From positions 2,405,501 to 2,469,500 of the forward strand of contig NZ_AP019791.1 in NCBI RefSeq assembly GCF_007164525.1: DNA of 64,000 bases, given 5' to 3'. This document shows positions 16,878 through 25,943 of this stretch, piece by piece; position 1 is the first letter of the stretch; every line of letters starts with the position of its first letter. Below the pieces are notes generated by a model that had not been told where the DNA came from, searched no databases, and saw only the letters and a list, made by a program, of their open reading frames with translations. The translations under genes were made by a program, and so were the position numbers. The stretch comes from Rubrobacter xylanophilus. Its GTDB lineage: Bacteria; Actinomycetota; Rubrobacteria; Rubrobacterales; Rubrobacteraceae.

Positions 16878-16930
16878 GTGGTCGAGGCCGGTTGGTATGT
16901 GGAGGGGGGAGAGTCGCCGTTCTCGACCAC
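16878..16930. repeat. 9-bp inverted repeat upstream of the ilv promoter
   Basis: GTGGTCGAG (16878-16886) and CTCGACCAC (16922-16930) are perfect inverted copies 35 bp apart, ending 24 bp upstream of the -35 hexamer. It may be a spaced operator for an activator or repressor, or a hairpin between thrB and the ilv promoter. Function unknown. Confidence 0.4.
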
Positions 16931-16959
16931 GCGGCAAGGATAGCAGCGAACCGCCCGGC

Positions 16960-16985
16960 GCGAATCCTACCGGGGTGGGATTCGC
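16960..16985 (-). terminator. Hairpin terminator candidate after thrB
   Basis: GCGAATCC and GGATTCGC form a perfect 8-bp stem with a 10-nt loop, 21 nt downstream of the thrB stop. There is no U-tract. Its position between the end of the thr genes and the ilv promoter suggests that it separates the two units. Confidence 0.5.
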
Positions 16986-17006
16986 GGGTCCTCTGGATGG
17001 AGGATT

Positions 17007-17939
17007 CTAGAGCACGGGCTCGGGTACGGGGGCGGGGACCTCCCCGGGCGGCTCGACCCGCGCCCCGGCGAGGTCCACCTCCAGGGACCAGGCCTCCGCC
17101 CGTATCCCCCGCCGCCTGAAGACCTCCTGCATCGCTGCGGCGGCCTTCTCCGCCCGGTCCTCGGGGGTGAGGGCGATGACGGTGGGCCCCGATCCGGAGA
17201 GCGAGGCCCCGTAGGAGCCGACCTCGAGCGCCGCCTCTATGACCTCGGAGAGGCCCGGAACGAGGTGTGCCCGGTAGGGCTGGTGCAGCCGGTCCTGCAT
17301 CGCCACCCGCAGCAGGTGGTACTCGCCGGTGGCCAGTGCCCCGAGCAGCAGCCCCGAGCGCCCCACGTTGAAGACCGCATCCCGGTGGGCCACCCGCTCC
17401 GGGAGCGCCCGCCGGGCGGCCGTGGTGGAGACGGTGAAGTCCGGGACCACCACCGCGGCCCGCAGATCTCTTGGCTCCAGCCGGACGCACCGGACGCCCT
17501 CCGGCGTGAGGGTCCCGATGACCAGCCCGCCCAGCAGGGCGGGGGCGGCGTTGTCCGGGTGGCCGTCCAGCTCGCACACGAGGTTCAGCAGGTCCGGGGC
17601 GGCCATCGGGCGGCCGAGCAGGTCGTTGGCCGCCACCGCCCCGCCGACCAGCGCCGCAGCGCTCCCCCCGAGCCCCCGGGAGGGGGGGATGGAGTTCTCC
17701 TGGATGAGGTGGAAGTGGGCCTCGGGCTCCCCCACGAACTCCGCCACGAAGGTGGCGGCCCGGTAGGCCGGGTGGTCCGTCCCGCCCGGGATGAGGTGCT
17801 CGCCCGTCCCGCGCACCTCCACCCGGGGGGCGGCGGCGCGGTCCAGGCTGATGCGGGTGGAGAGCGAGAGGGCCAGCCCCACGCAGTCGAAGCCCGGTCC
17901 CAGGTTCGCCGAGGTGGCCGGGACCCGGACCGAGATCAC
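17007..17939 (-). CDS. thrB: Homoserine kinase
   Basis: A 310-residue GHMP kinase. The N-terminal VRVPATSANLGPGFDCVGLAL and the phosphate-binding PPSRGLGGSAAALVGG (about residues 85-100) are diagnostic. It phosphorylates homoserine with ATP, giving the substrate of ThrC. The GTG start overlaps the thrC stop (GTGA), so thrC-thrB are coupled. The C-terminal GASLSGSGPTVIAL is the third GHMP motif. The usual length is about 300 residues. Confidence 0.94.
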   Translation of the reverse strand: MISVRVPATSANLGPGFDCVGLALSLSTRISLDRAAAPRVEVRGTGEHLIPGGTDHPAYRAATFVAEFVGEPEAHFHLIQENSIPPSRGLGGSAAALVGGAVAANDLLGRPMAAPDLLNLVCELDGHPDNAAPALLGGLVIGTLTPEGVRCVRLEPRDLRAAVVVPDFTVSTTAARRALPERVAHRDAVFNVGRSGLLLGALATGEYHLLRVAMQDRLHQPYRAHLVPGLSEVIEAALEVGSYGASLSGSGPTVIALTPEDRAEKAAAAMQEVFRRRGIRAEAWSLEVDLAGARVEPPGEVPAPVPEPVL

Positions 17940-19003
17940 GCGCCCAGCCTCCGGGAGACGGCCTCGAAGGTGGCGGGGACGGGCTCCGGCAGCCGGACCC
18001 GGCTCAGCACGGCGTCCGGGTCCTTGAGGCCGTGGCCGGTGAGCACGCACACCACCGTCCCCCCGGGGGCGCGGCCCTCCCGCGCCAGCTTCAGGAGCCC
18101 CGCCACCCCCGCCGCCGAGGCGGGCTCGCAGAAGACGCCCTCCTCCCGGGCCAGGAGCTCCTGGGCATCCAGGATCTCCGCGTCGGTCACGCTCTCCAGG
18201 AGGCCGCCGGACTCGCCCACCGCCCGCAGGGCGCCCTCTCTGCTCGCCGGGGAGCCGATGCGGATGGCGCTCGCCACCGTCTCCGGGCTCTCGATGTCGT
18301 GACCCGACACCAGCGGGGCCGCTCCGGCGGCCTGGAAGCCGAGCATCCGGGGCCTCCCGGCGGCGCGCCCGGCCCGCTGCCACTCGGTGAACCCCTTCCA
18401 GTAGGCGGTGATGTTGCCGGCGTTGCCCACCGGGAGCGCCAGGGAGTCCGGCGGCCGGCCCAGCGCCTCGCAGACCTCGAAGGCCGCCGTCTTCTGGCCC
18501 TCGATCCGGTCCGGGTTCACCGAGTTCACCAGCGCCACGTGCTCCAGCTCCTCCGCCGCCCGGCGCGAGAGCCTCAGGGCGGCGTCGAAGTTCCCCTCGA
18601 TCTGGACGATCTCCGCCCCGTGCGCCAGCACCTGCACCGCCTTGCCCAGCGCGATCTTGCCGGCCGGCACCACGACGAAGCACGCCATCCCGGCCCGGGC
18701 GGCGTACGCCGCCGCCGAGGCCGCCGTGTTGCCCGTCGAGGCGCAGACGCAGGCTTCCCTCCCGGTGGCCTTCGCCCGGCTCATGGCCACCGCCATCCCC
18801 CGGTCCTTGAACGAGGCGGTGGGATTGAGGCCCTCGAACTTCAGGTAGACCCGGGCCCCCACCCTCTCGGAGATCCTCCCGGCCTCCACGAGCGGGGTGT
18901 CCCCCTCTCCGAGGTCGGCTATGACCCGCTCCGGAATCTCCGGGAGCCAGCTGCGCCACCGCCGGATCACCCCCTGCCCTCTCTGCAGCGTCTGGACGCT
19001 CAA
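17936..19003 (-). CDS. thrC: Threonine synthase
   Basis: A 355-residue fold type II pyridoxal-phosphate enzyme. The Schiff-base lysine lies in NPTASFKDRGM (about K66), and the phosphate-binding loop is GNAGN near residue 190. The N-terminal LGEGDTPLVEA is typical of the short, bacterial type ThrC. It converts phosphohomoserine to threonine. The start is TTG, about 10 nt after AGGAG; it is the most upstream start that keeps the family N-terminus. Divergent from rfbB across a 250-bp gap in which I see no convincing promoter. Confidence 0.93.
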   Translation of the reverse strand: MSVQTLQRGQGVIRRWRSWLPEIPERVIADLGEGDTPLVEAGRISERVGARVYLKFEGLNPTASFKDRGMAVAMSRAKATGREACVCASTGNTAASAAAYAARAGMACFVVVPAGKIALGKAVQVLAHGAEIVQIEGNFDAALRLSRRAAEELEHVALVNSVNPDRIEGQKTAAFEVCEALGRPPDSLALPVGNAGNITAYWKGFTEWQRAGRAAGRPRMLGFQAAGAAPLVSGHDIESPETVASAIRIGSPASREGALRAVGESGGLLESVTDAEILDAQELLAREEGVFCEPASAAGVAGLLKLAREGRAPGGTVVCVLTGHGLKDPDAVLSRVRLPEPVPATFEAVSRRLGA

Positions 19004-19254
19004 CGTCTGTAAGCTCCTCGCTTTCTTCCCGCGGATGACAAAACGGTCAGCGGCCGGGACACCGGTGCGCCCCGGCGCGGGTAGTTCGCGCGGCGCGGCG
19101 GAGGGTCTTCCGGATCACGGGGGCCATGGCGGAAGAAAAGTACCATGCCGGGGGGAACCCTTTCAAGGTTCGCTCCGCCTGGAAGGCCCGGCGGGGTTCT
19201 AGTAGATTGGTGGGCTGCAGAGAGCCCGCGGCTCCCTACTGCGGAGGAGGGCTT

Positions 19255-20325
19255 TTGAGCGACGGAAAGCAGAGCATACTGGTCACCGGCGGGGCCGGGT
19301 TCATAGGCGGCAACTTCGTGCTCCTGGCGGTGGGGGAGTACCGGGTCGTGAACCTGGACGCCCTCACCTACGCGGGCAACCTGGAGACCCTCGCGGCGGT
19401 GGAGGGGCACCCGGATCACCGCTTCGTGCGCGGCAGGATCGGCGACCGGGAGCTCGTGGGGCGGCTGCTCGCCGAGCACCGCTCGCGGGCGGTGGTTAAC
19501 TTCGCCGCCGAGACCCACGTGGACCGCTCCATAGACGGCCCTCGCGCCTTCGTCCAGACCAACGTCGTCGAGACGCTGGAGCTGCTGGAGGCTGTGCTCG
19601 GCTACTGGGGCTCGCTGGAGGGAGAGGAGCGGGAGAACTTCCGGCTGGTGCACGTCTCCACCGACGAGGTGTACGGGGCGCTCGGGCCCGAGGGGCGCTT
19701 CACCGAGGAGAGCCCCTACCGGCCCAACTCGCCCTACGCTGCCTCCAAGGCCGCCTCCGACCACCTCGTCCGGGCGTACAACCGCACCTACGGCCTGCCG
19801 GCCATCATCACCAACTGCTCCAACAACTACGGTCCCTACCAGTACCCGGAGAAGCTGGTGCCCCTCACGATCACCCGGGCGCTCGAAGGGCGGCCGATCC
19901 CGGTCTACGGCGACGGGCGGCAGGTGCGCGACTGGCTCTACGTGGAGGACCACTGCCGGGCGCTCATGCGGGTGCTGGAGGGTGGCGTGCCCGGGGAGGT
20001 GTACAACATCGGCGGGGGCAGCGAGCGGACCAACCTCCAGACCGTGAAGACCATCTGCGGGCTGATCGACCGGCTGGTCCCCGACTCGCCGCACGCCCCG
20101 CACGAGTCGCTCATCACCTTCGTCGAGGACCGGCCTGGCCACGACCGGCGCTACGCCATAGACGCGGGCAAGATGGAGCGCGAGCTGGGCTGGCGGCCGC
20201 GGGAGACCTTCGAGAGCGGGATGGAGAAGACCGTCCGCTGGTACCTGGAGAACCGAAAGTGGTGCGAGCGGGTCATGGCGGGCAAGTACGGCGGGGAGCG
20301 GCTCGGCCTCGGAGGGCGGGGATGA
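19255..20325 (+). CDS. rfbB: dTDP-glucose 4,6-dehydratase
   Basis: A 356-residue extended SDR enzyme. The NAD-binding loop is [11 protein letters not shown] near residue 10; STDEVYG and [12 protein letters not shown] hold the catalytic threonine, acid pair and Tyr-Lys. It makes dTDP-4-keto-6-deoxyglucose in the rhamnose path. The start is TTG at 19255, 4 nt after GGAGGAGGG. An ATG at 19126 would add 43 residues with no family match, so it was rejected. First gene of rfbB-rfbA-rfbC, and the first of the glycan locus. Confidence 0.94.
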   Translation: MSDGKQSILVTGGAGFIGGNFVLLAVGEYRVVNLDALTYAGNLETLAAVEGHPDHRFVRGRIGDRELVGRLLAEHRSRAVVNFAAETHVDRSIDGPRAFVQTNVVETLELLEAVLGYWGSLEGEERENFRLVHVSTDEVYGALGPEGRFTEESPYRPNSPYAASKAASDHLVRAYNRTYGLPAIITNCSNNYGPYQYPEKLVPLTITRALEGRPIPVYGDGRQVRDWLYVEDHCRALMRVLEGGVPGEVYNIGGGSERTNLQTVKTICGLIDRLVPDSPHAPHESLITFVEDRPGHDRRYAIDAGKMERELGWRPRETFESGMEKTVRWYLENRKWCERVMAGKYGGERLGLGGRG

Positions 20326-21203
20326 AGGGCATCGTGCTCGCCGGCGGCTCCGGGACGAGGCTCTACCCGCTCACCATCGCGGTCAGCAAGCAACTGCTGC
20401 CCGTCTACGACAAGCCCATGATCTACTACCCCCTCTCCACCCTGATGATGGCCGGGATAAGGGAGATCCTCATCATCTCCACCCCGCAGGACCTGCCGCG
20501 CTTCGAGCAGCTGCTGGGCGACGGCTCGCAGTGGGGCATGAGCTTCAGCTACGCCGTCCAGCCCCGTCCCGAGGGGCTCGCGCAGGCGTTCATCATCGGT
20601 CGGGAGTTCGTCGGGAGGGAGAACGTCTCGCTCATCCTGGGAGACAACATCTTCTACGGGCAGGGCTTCGAGGATCTCCTGGAGCGGGCCGCGGCCCGCC
20701 GCGAGGGGGCGACCATCTTCGGCTACTACGTCCGCGACCCTGAGCGCTACGGGGTGGTGGAGTTCGACCGGGACGGGAGCGTGCTCTCCATCGAGGAGAA
20801 GCCCGAGCGGCCCCGCTCGCACTACGCGGTGACCGGCCTGTACTTCTACGACAACCGGGTTCTGGACATCGCGGCGGGGCTCGAGCCCTCCTGGCGGGGG
20901 GAGCTGGAGATCACCGACGTCAACGTGGCCTACCTGCGCCTCGGCGAGCTGCAGGTGGAGCTGATGGGCCGGGGGATGGCGTGGCTCGACGCCGGGACCC
21001 ACGAGTCGCTGCAGCAGGCGGGCAACTTCATAGAGACGCTGGAGGTGCGGCAGGGACTCAAGATCGGGTGCCCGGAGGAGATTGCCTACCGCCGAGGCTA
21101 CATCGACGCGGACCAGCTGGAGCGGCTGGCGGCCGCGATGCAGAAGAACGGCTACGGGCAGTACCTGCTGGAGCTGCTGCGGAGCGAGGAGTTCGTGGTG
21201 TGA
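20322..21203 (+). CDS. rfbA: Glucose-1-phosphate thymidylyltransferase
   Basis: A 293-residue nucleotidyltransferase with [17 protein letters not shown] at the N-terminus and [16 protein letters not shown] following it. It forms dTDP-glucose from dTTP and glucose-1-phosphate. The ATG overlaps the rfbB stop (ATGA) and its own stop overlaps rfbC, so all three are coupled. The length matches the short RmlA class, including the C-terminal helix after [16 protein letters not shown]. Confidence 0.95.
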   Translation: MKGIVLAGGSGTRLYPLTIAVSKQLLPVYDKPMIYYPLSTLMMAGIREILIISTPQDLPRFEQLLGDGSQWGMSFSYAVQPRPEGLAQAFIIGREFVGRENVSLILGDNIFYGQGFEDLLERAAARREGATIFGYYVRDPERYGVVEFDRDGSVLSIEEKPERPRSHYAVTGLYFYDNRVLDIAAGLEPSWRGELEITDVNVAYLRLGELQVELMGRGMAWLDAGTHESLQQAGNFIETLEVRQGLKIGCPEEIAYRRGYIDADQLERLAAAMQKNGYGQYLLELLRSEEFVV

Positions 21204-21751
21204 GGGTGCTGGAGACGGAGCTGCCCGGGGTGCTGCTCGTCGAGCCCGACGTCTTCGGCGACGAACGGGGCTTCTTCATGGAGAGCTGGAGCGGGCGCCG
21301 CTACCGGGAGGCGGGTCTCCCGGAGCGCTTCGTGCAGGACAACCTTTCTTTCTCGCGGCGGGGGGTGCTGCGGGGGCTGCACTTCCAGCACCCGAGGGGC
21401 CAGGGGAAGCTGGTCTCGGTGCTGCGGGGGGAGGTGTTCGACGTCGCGGTGGACGTGCGGCGGGGCTCGCCGACCTTCGGGCGGTGGGTCGGGGTCTCGC
21501 TCTCCGAGGAGAACAAGCGCCAGCTGTACATCCCCCCCGGCTTCGCCCACGGCTTCGTGGTGCTGAGCGAGGCGGCGCTCTTCTTCTACAAGTGCACCGA
21601 GTACTACGCTCCGGAGTGCGAGCGGACGGTGCTCTGGAACGATCCGGAGATCGGGATATGCTGGCCGGTGGAGGAGCCGGTGCTCTCGGAGAAGGACCGG
21701 GAGGCCCCGACGCTGCGAAATATGCCGCCCGGGCATCTCCCCGCCCGCTAG
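21200..21751 (+). CDS. rfbC: dTDP-4-dehydrorhamnose 3,5-epimerase
   Basis: A 183-residue cupin-fold epimerase. The motif [18 protein letters not shown] has the catalytic histidine, and [15 protein letters not shown] the second active-site region. It converts dTDP-4-keto-6-deoxyglucose to dTDP-4-keto-rhamnose. The GTG overlaps the rfbA stop. The 3' end overlaps the convergent glycosyltransferase gene by 4 bp. The final reductase of the pathway, rfbD, is not here but at 41533. Confidence 0.95.
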   Translation: MRVLETELPGVLLVEPDVFGDERGFFMESWSGRRYREAGLPERFVQDNLSFSRRGVLRGLHFQHPRGQGKLVSVLRGEVFDVAVDVRRGSPTFGRWVGVSLSEENKRQLYIPPGFAHGFVVLSEAALFFYKCTEYYAPECERTVLWNDPEIGICWPVEEPVLSEKDREAPTLRNMPPGHLPAR

Positions 21752-22596
21752 CCTGCCCTCCGGCCCCACCCCGCGACCAGCTTGGCCAGCGCCCGCGCCG
21801 CGAGCCCTGCCAGGACGAGGAGGTCGCAGAGGCCGAAGGGGCCATGGGGGCCGTGCTTGCGGTGGTAGAGAAAGGCGCTTTTGTGCAGCAGCCACACCGC
21901 GCGGGGGCGGTCGTGGCTGGAGCCGCCGGCGCCGTGGACGGCCTCAAGGGCGGGCTCGTAGCGGACGCGCCAGCCTCTCTGTCGGGCCCGGCGGCAGAGG
22001 TCGGCGTCCTCGAAGTACATGAAGAAGCGCTCGTCCAGCGGCCCGACTTCCTCCAGGGTGCGGCGGCGGACGAGCATGCAGGCCCCGGAGACCCAGTCCA
22101 CCTTGGCGGGGCGGGAGGGGTCGGCGGTGGCGGGGAACTCCTCCCTGACCAGCCGGCTCTCGGGGAGGAGGCGGGTCAGGAGGGAGGTGCGGCCCACGAG
22201 GCCCGAGGCGAGGCTTATCTCCCGCCGGGCGGAGAGCTGCAGCTCTCCGTCCTCGCCGGTTATGCGGGGTCCGGCTATTCCGAGGCGGGGGTCGGCGGCG
22301 AAGAGGCGCGCGGCGCGCTCGAAGAAGCCCGGGAGCACCCGGGCGTCCGGGTTGATCAGGAGGACCACCTCCCCGCGGGAGGCGGCGATGCCTCTGTTGC
22401 AGGCCCGGGCGAAGCCCTCGTTGCGGGCGTTCCGGAGGAGGCGCACCCCTGGCGGGAGCCCCGGAGGGCTCTCTCCTCCGCCGTTGTCCACCACGATCAC
22501 CTCCACTTCTTCGCCGCCCGCCTCCCGCAGCGAGCGGATGCACCGCAGGGTGAGCGGCCACGAGGCATAGTTCACGATGACGGCCGAGAACCGCAC
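21748..22596 (-). CDS. Family 2 glycosyltransferase (rhamnosyltransferase-like)
   Basis: A 282-residue GT-A enzyme. The N-terminal nucleotide-binding strand is SAVIVNYASWPLTLRCIRSL; an NPDARVLPGFF motif stands in the DxD position near residue 80. GACMLVRRRTLEEVGPLDERFFMYFEDADLC is the acceptor-side signature seen in rhamnosyl-type GT2 proteins. It probably adds one sugar to a lipid-linked oligosaccharide on the cytoplasmic side. A second GT2 gene lies 9 bp upstream and the exporter genes follow upstream of that, all on the minus strand. The ATG is at 22596. Confidence 0.85.
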   Translation of the reverse strand: MRFSAVIVNYASWPLTLRCIRSLREAGGEEVEVIVVDNGGGESPPGLPPGVRLLRNARNEGFARACNRGIAASRGEVVLLINPDARVLPGFFERAARLFAADPRLGIAGPRITGEDGELQLSARREISLASGLVGRTSLLTRLLPESRLVREEFPATADPSRPAKVDWVSGACMLVRRRTLEEVGPLDERFFMYFEDADLCRRARQRGWRVRYEPALEAVHGAGGSSHDRPRAVWLLHKSAFLYHRKHGPHGPFGLCDLLVLAGLAARALAKLVAGWGRRAG

Positions 22597-22605
22597 GCCG
22601 CCCCC

Positions 22606-23607
22606 TCAGCCGCCGGTCGCCCGGTCCCGGATCCTGCGTGCGAGGCTCACGGCCGCGTCCAGCGAGGAGGCGCGCAGCAGGCGGCGCACCTCGGCCTCCG
22701 GGAGCCTGCGGGAGCGCTGTATCCCGCGCCGCCTGGCGAGCGCCGCCGGGAGCATCCGCGCGGCTTCGGCCAGCCCCTCCAGGTGCGGGCGCAGGGTTCC
22801 GGTCGCGGCCGCCGTGAGCAGCCGCGCCGCCTGCCCCGCGACGAAGAACGGCAGCAGGTGCGGGGCGACGGAGAGCGGGAGGTTCTTCGCCAGCAGGAGC
22901 AGGCTGTTGCGCGTTCCGAGCCGGGTTGCGGTCGCGCTGCGCTTGCCGCCGGTCGAGGCCGAGCCCACGTGGTAGACGACGGCCTCCGGTACGTACAGGC
23001 AGCGGTAGCCGGCGAGCTGCGCCCGGAAGGAGAGGTCTGCGTCCTCGCAGTAGGAGCCGAAGTCCTCGTCGAAGAGCCCGATCTCGTCCAGCATCCGGCG
23101 ACGGTAGAGGGCTGCGGCCCCACAGGCCCCGAAGACGTAGGCCGGCCGGTCGAACTGTCCCCGGTCCCGCTCGCCGTGGCCGAGCCGGTAGGGGAGCCCG
23201 CTCAGCCGGATGGCGTCCCCCGCACCGTCCAGATAGCGCCGGTCGCGGAAGTTCACCAGTTTGCTGGCGAGCATACCGGCCTCCGGGTGGGCGTCGGCGG
23301 CGCGCGCCAGGGCTTCGAGCCAGCCCGGATCCTGCTCGGTGTCGTTGTTCAGGAGGGCGACGAGCTCCGAGCTGGAGGCCCGGATCCCGGCGTTCGCCGC
23401 GGCGGCGAAGCCCCGGTTCTCTCCCAGCTCCAGCAGGCGCACCTCCGGAAAGGAGGCGCGCACCAGCTCCGCCGATCCGTCCTCCGATCCGCCGTCGACG
23501 ACGACGGTCTCGAAGCTTCGGAAGGTCTGGCGGCGCAGGGATGAGAGGCAGCCCTCGAGCAGGCGCGCCCCGTTCCAGTTCGGAATCACGACGGCGATGC
23601 GCGCCAC
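22606..23607 (-). CDS. Family 2 glycosyltransferase
   Basis: A 333-residue GT-A glycosyltransferase. It starts with IAVVIPNWNGARLLEGCLSSL, followed by VDGGSEDGSAELV and an LLNNDTEQDPGWLEAL stretch in the DxD position. GACGAAALYRRRMLDEIGLFDEDFGSYCEDADLSFR is typical of rhamnosyl- and related transferases. A C-terminal region of about 80 residues contains a hydrophobic helix that may attach it to the membrane. It starts 6 bp after the wzt gene ends. It belongs to the same minus-strand unit as wzm-wzt, and its product probably builds the exported chain. Confidence 0.86.
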   Translation of the reverse strand: MARIAVVIPNWNGARLLEGCLSSLRRQTFRSFETVVVDGGSEDGSAELVRASFPEVRLLELGENRGFAAAANAGIRASSSELVALLNNDTEQDPGWLEALARAADAHPEAGMLASKLVNFRDRRYLDGAGDAIRLSGLPYRLGHGERDRGQFDRPAYVFGACGAAALYRRRMLDEIGLFDEDFGSYCEDADLSFRAQLAGYRCLYVPEAVVYHVGSASTGGKRSATATRLGTRNSLLLLAKNLPLSVAPHLLPFFVAGQAARLLTAAATGTLRPHLEGLAEAARMLPAALARRRGIQRSRRLPEAEVRRLLRASSLDAAVSLARRIRDRATGG

Positions 23608-23613
23608 GGGGTT

Positions 23614-24912
23614 CTACCCCTCCTCCGGCTCGTGGAGCCGCACCTCGGCGGGAATGTGGAAGAGGCCGGGGATCGGGCCCCGATCGTCCGGTTTTTCCAC
23701 CTTGAACGCCGCGGCGACGTCCACCCAGTCCAGGTGGATGTTGCTGTTGGAGCCGTCCAGTATGCCCGCGCTGACGCTGTAGGTGCCGTGCCGCAGGGGC
23801 ATCCTCTCGAAAGCGAAGTCCACGACGAGCCGCTCGCCGGACCTCCGGCGGCCCAGCCGGCGCCTCTCCAGGTTGGTGTTGGTGGAGAAGATGTCCAGGC
23901 CCATGTGGTTGCGCAGGGCGATGGCGAGCACGCTGGACTCCACGTCCTTGAGGTACTCTAGGTGGAGCCGGACCGTCACCGGGGACTCCGGGCTCACCGA
24001 CTCGACCGGGGCGCCGCGTCCGTCCAGGATCTCCACCCCGGCCAGGCGGGCCTCCCCGGTGCCGTGGCGGAAGCTTCCCGGCCGCCGGTCCAGGCTCGCG
24101 TCCTCCCTGAAGGCCGGCTTCTCGCCGCCGTTCTCGTCGTCGGCGACGTAGTCCGCCTTCCGGCCCCTGTCGCGGCGGGCTTCGATCTCCGAGAGCAGCG
24201 CCTGGTAGCGGTCCAGCGTCTCGGCCGTCTCGCCGTGGAAGAGCAGGCGTCCTTCGTGGAGCAGGATCGCCCGGTTGCAGAAGCTCTTGACCTGGCCCAG
24301 GCCGTGGGAGACGAAGAGGATCGTCGTCCCCCGGTCGCGCATCTCCTTCATCTTCTGCAGGCACATGTGCCGGAAGACCGCGTCCCCCACCGAGAGCGTC
24401 TCGTCCACGATCAGGATGTCCGGCTCCACGTTCACCGCCACCGCGAACCCCAGCCGGGCGCGCATCCCGCTGGAGTAGGTCTTCAGCGGCTGGTCCATGA
24501 ACTCCCCGATGTCCGCGAAGGCCTCTATCTCGTCGAAGCGTTCCAGGAGTTTCCTTCGGTCTATGCCCAGGATAAGGCCGTTCAGCATCACGTTCTCCCG
24601 GCCGGTGAACTCCGGGTTCATCCCGGCCCCCATCTGCAGCATCACCAGCCGGCCCTCGGTGCGCACCGTGCCGGTGGTCGGCTGCAGGACGCCGGAGATG
24701 ATCTGCAACAGGGTGCTCTTGCCGGCCCCGTTGCGCCCGAGTATGCCCAGCGAAGTGCCGGGATGTACGTCCAGGTCTATGTCCCTCAGGGCCCAGAAGT
24801 CCCGGCTGCGGCGCAGCAGGCCGAGGGTGGCCGCCTCCAGCAGGCGGTGCCGCTGGCGCGGGTAGATCCTGTACCGCTTCGAGACGCCCCTCAGCGAGAC
24901 GGCGGGTCTCAC
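23614..24912 (-). CDS. wzt: Polysaccharide ABC exporter, ATPase (Wzt-like with C-terminal domain)
   Basis: A 432-residue protein. The ATPase domain (1-245) has Walker A GRNGAGKST (60-68), signature YSSGM and Walker B ILIVDETLSVGD. The C-terminal part (about 290-432) is a beta-rich Wzt_C-type domain, which in known O-antigen exporters recognises the modified end of the glycan chain. The GTG start overlaps the wzm stop (GTGA). Exports finished polysaccharide across the membrane. The presence of Wzt_C suggests that chain ends carry a specific cap, possibly a sulfate or pyruvate (inference). Confidence 0.9.
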   Translation of the reverse strand: MRPAVSLRGVSKRYRIYPRQRHRLLEAATLGLLRRSRDFWALRDIDLDVHPGTSLGILGRNGAGKSTLLQIISGVLQPTTGTVRTEGRLVMLQMGAGMNPEFTGRENVMLNGLILGIDRRKLLERFDEIEAFADIGEFMDQPLKTYSSGMRARLGFAVAVNVEPDILIVDETLSVGDAVFRHMCLQKMKEMRDRGTTILFVSHGLGQVKSFCNRAILLHEGRLLFHGETAETLDRYQALLSEIEARRDRGRKADYVADDENGGEKPAFREDASLDRRPGSFRHGTGEARLAGVEILDGRGAPVESVSPESPVTVRLHLEYLKDVESSVLAIALRNHMGLDIFSTNTNLERRRLGRRRSGERLVVDFAFERMPLRHGTYSVSAGILDGSNSNIHLDWVDVAAAFKVEKPDDRGPIPGLFHIPAEVRLHEPEEG

Positions 24913-25724
24913 AGCAGGTCGGCGAAGCCCCTCTTGGCCTTCACGAAGACGGCGAGCCCTGCGGCCGCGAGCGCCGCCGAGAAGCCGGTGAACACGAGCA
25001 GGGCCCCCATGTCCGGCAGGTGTCCGTCGAGCAGGAGGTTCCGGTAGGCCTCCACCAGGAAGGCCACCGGGTTGTAGTCCACGATGAACTCGAAGTTCGA
25101 CCCTTCGGCCAGCTCCGGCGGCCAGATGATCGGGGTCACGAAGAATGTGGCCCGGACTATGGCGTGCAGGGTCTCCTGGATATCCGGCAGGTAGGTCCCC
25201 GCCACGGCCCCCAGATAGCCCAGCCCCAGGTTGAAGAGCAGCTGGGGCGCCATGATCAGGGGAACGAGCAGCGTGGTCCACTGCAGCTCGTGCTCCAGCA
25301 ACAGCACCAGCACAAGCAGGGCGGCGAACCCGAAGAGCTGGCTTATGACGGAGGCGGCGGCCCGGCTCAGGGGCAGCACCTCCAGCGGGAAGACCACCCG
25401 GCGCACCAGCGTCGAGTTCTGGCGGATGCTAGAGACCGCCTTGTTTATGGTCTCCGAGTAGGCCTGGAAAGGGATCAGGCCGCAGTACAGGTAGAGCCCG
25501 AAGTTGGTGACGCTGTCGGTCTGGCGGAAGCGCAGGCCCACGATCTCCGAGAAGATCAGGGTGTAGAGGATGATCATGAGCAGCGGGCCGAGGAAGATCC
25601 AGAACACCCCCAGGAAAGAACCCTGGTAGCTCTGGGAGAGCTGGCGCTGGATCAGGTACCACACCAGCCAGCGGCGCTCGATGACGGTGCCCACGGGCTC
25701 GGCTAGCGTCTTGAAGAACCTCAC
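24909..25724 (-). CDS. wzm: Polysaccharide ABC exporter, membrane subunit (Wzm-like)
   Basis: A 271-residue ABC-2 type permease with six predicted helices; QSYQGSFLGVFWIFLGPLLMIILYTLIFSEIVGL is absent of charges after the first part and is typical of the Wzm/TagG/RfbA family. It forms the channel together with Wzt. The GTG at 25724 comes 6 nt after a TATAAA hexamer, so the transcript is probably leaderless. It is the first gene of the wzm-wzt-GT2-GT2 unit and diverges from ugd over a 219-bp gap. Confidence 0.9.
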   Translation of the reverse strand: MRFFKTLAEPVGTVIERRWLVWYLIQRQLSQSYQGSFLGVFWIFLGPLLMIILYTLIFSEIVGLRFRQTDSVTNFGLYLYCGLIPFQAYSETINKAVSSIRQNSTLVRRVVFPLEVLPLSRAAASVISQLFGFAALLVLVLLLEHELQWTTLLVPLIMAPQLLFNLGLGYLGAVAGTYLPDIQETLHAIVRATFFVTPIIWPPELAEGSNFEFIVDYNPVAFLVEAYRNLLLDGHLPDMGALLVFTGFSAALAAAGLAVFVKAKRGFADLL

Positions 25725-25730
25725 GTTCGC

Positions 25731-25736
25731 TTTATA
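25731..25736 (-). promoter_or_regulatory. -10 element (TATAAA) of the wzm promoter
   Basis: TATAAA lies 6 nt before the GTG of wzm on the minus strand, at the distance expected for a leaderless mRNA. No good -35 hexamer was found. Confidence 0.5.
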
Positions 25737-25943
25737 TCTTGCTCGCTTTGCTTCCTCTCGCGGCCGGGGCTAGTTTACAGCACCCGCAAAAGGGCGGCCA
25801 CGAACGGTGTGCATCCTTTGGCTGGCCGTTGGTATTCGTACGTCGACAGCCCCAATGGAGGAAGCGTCCCATGGAAACGTGCCTTACACTTGACCGTATA
25901 AGCGGGTACTGCGCGGGTCGCAAACGAAGGGTTTGGAGTTCCC

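Noticed and set aside
19126-19254. N-terminal extension of rfbB from ATG 19126
   Set aside because: Forty-three residues without any family match, and a strong ribosome-binding site stands just before TTG 19255.
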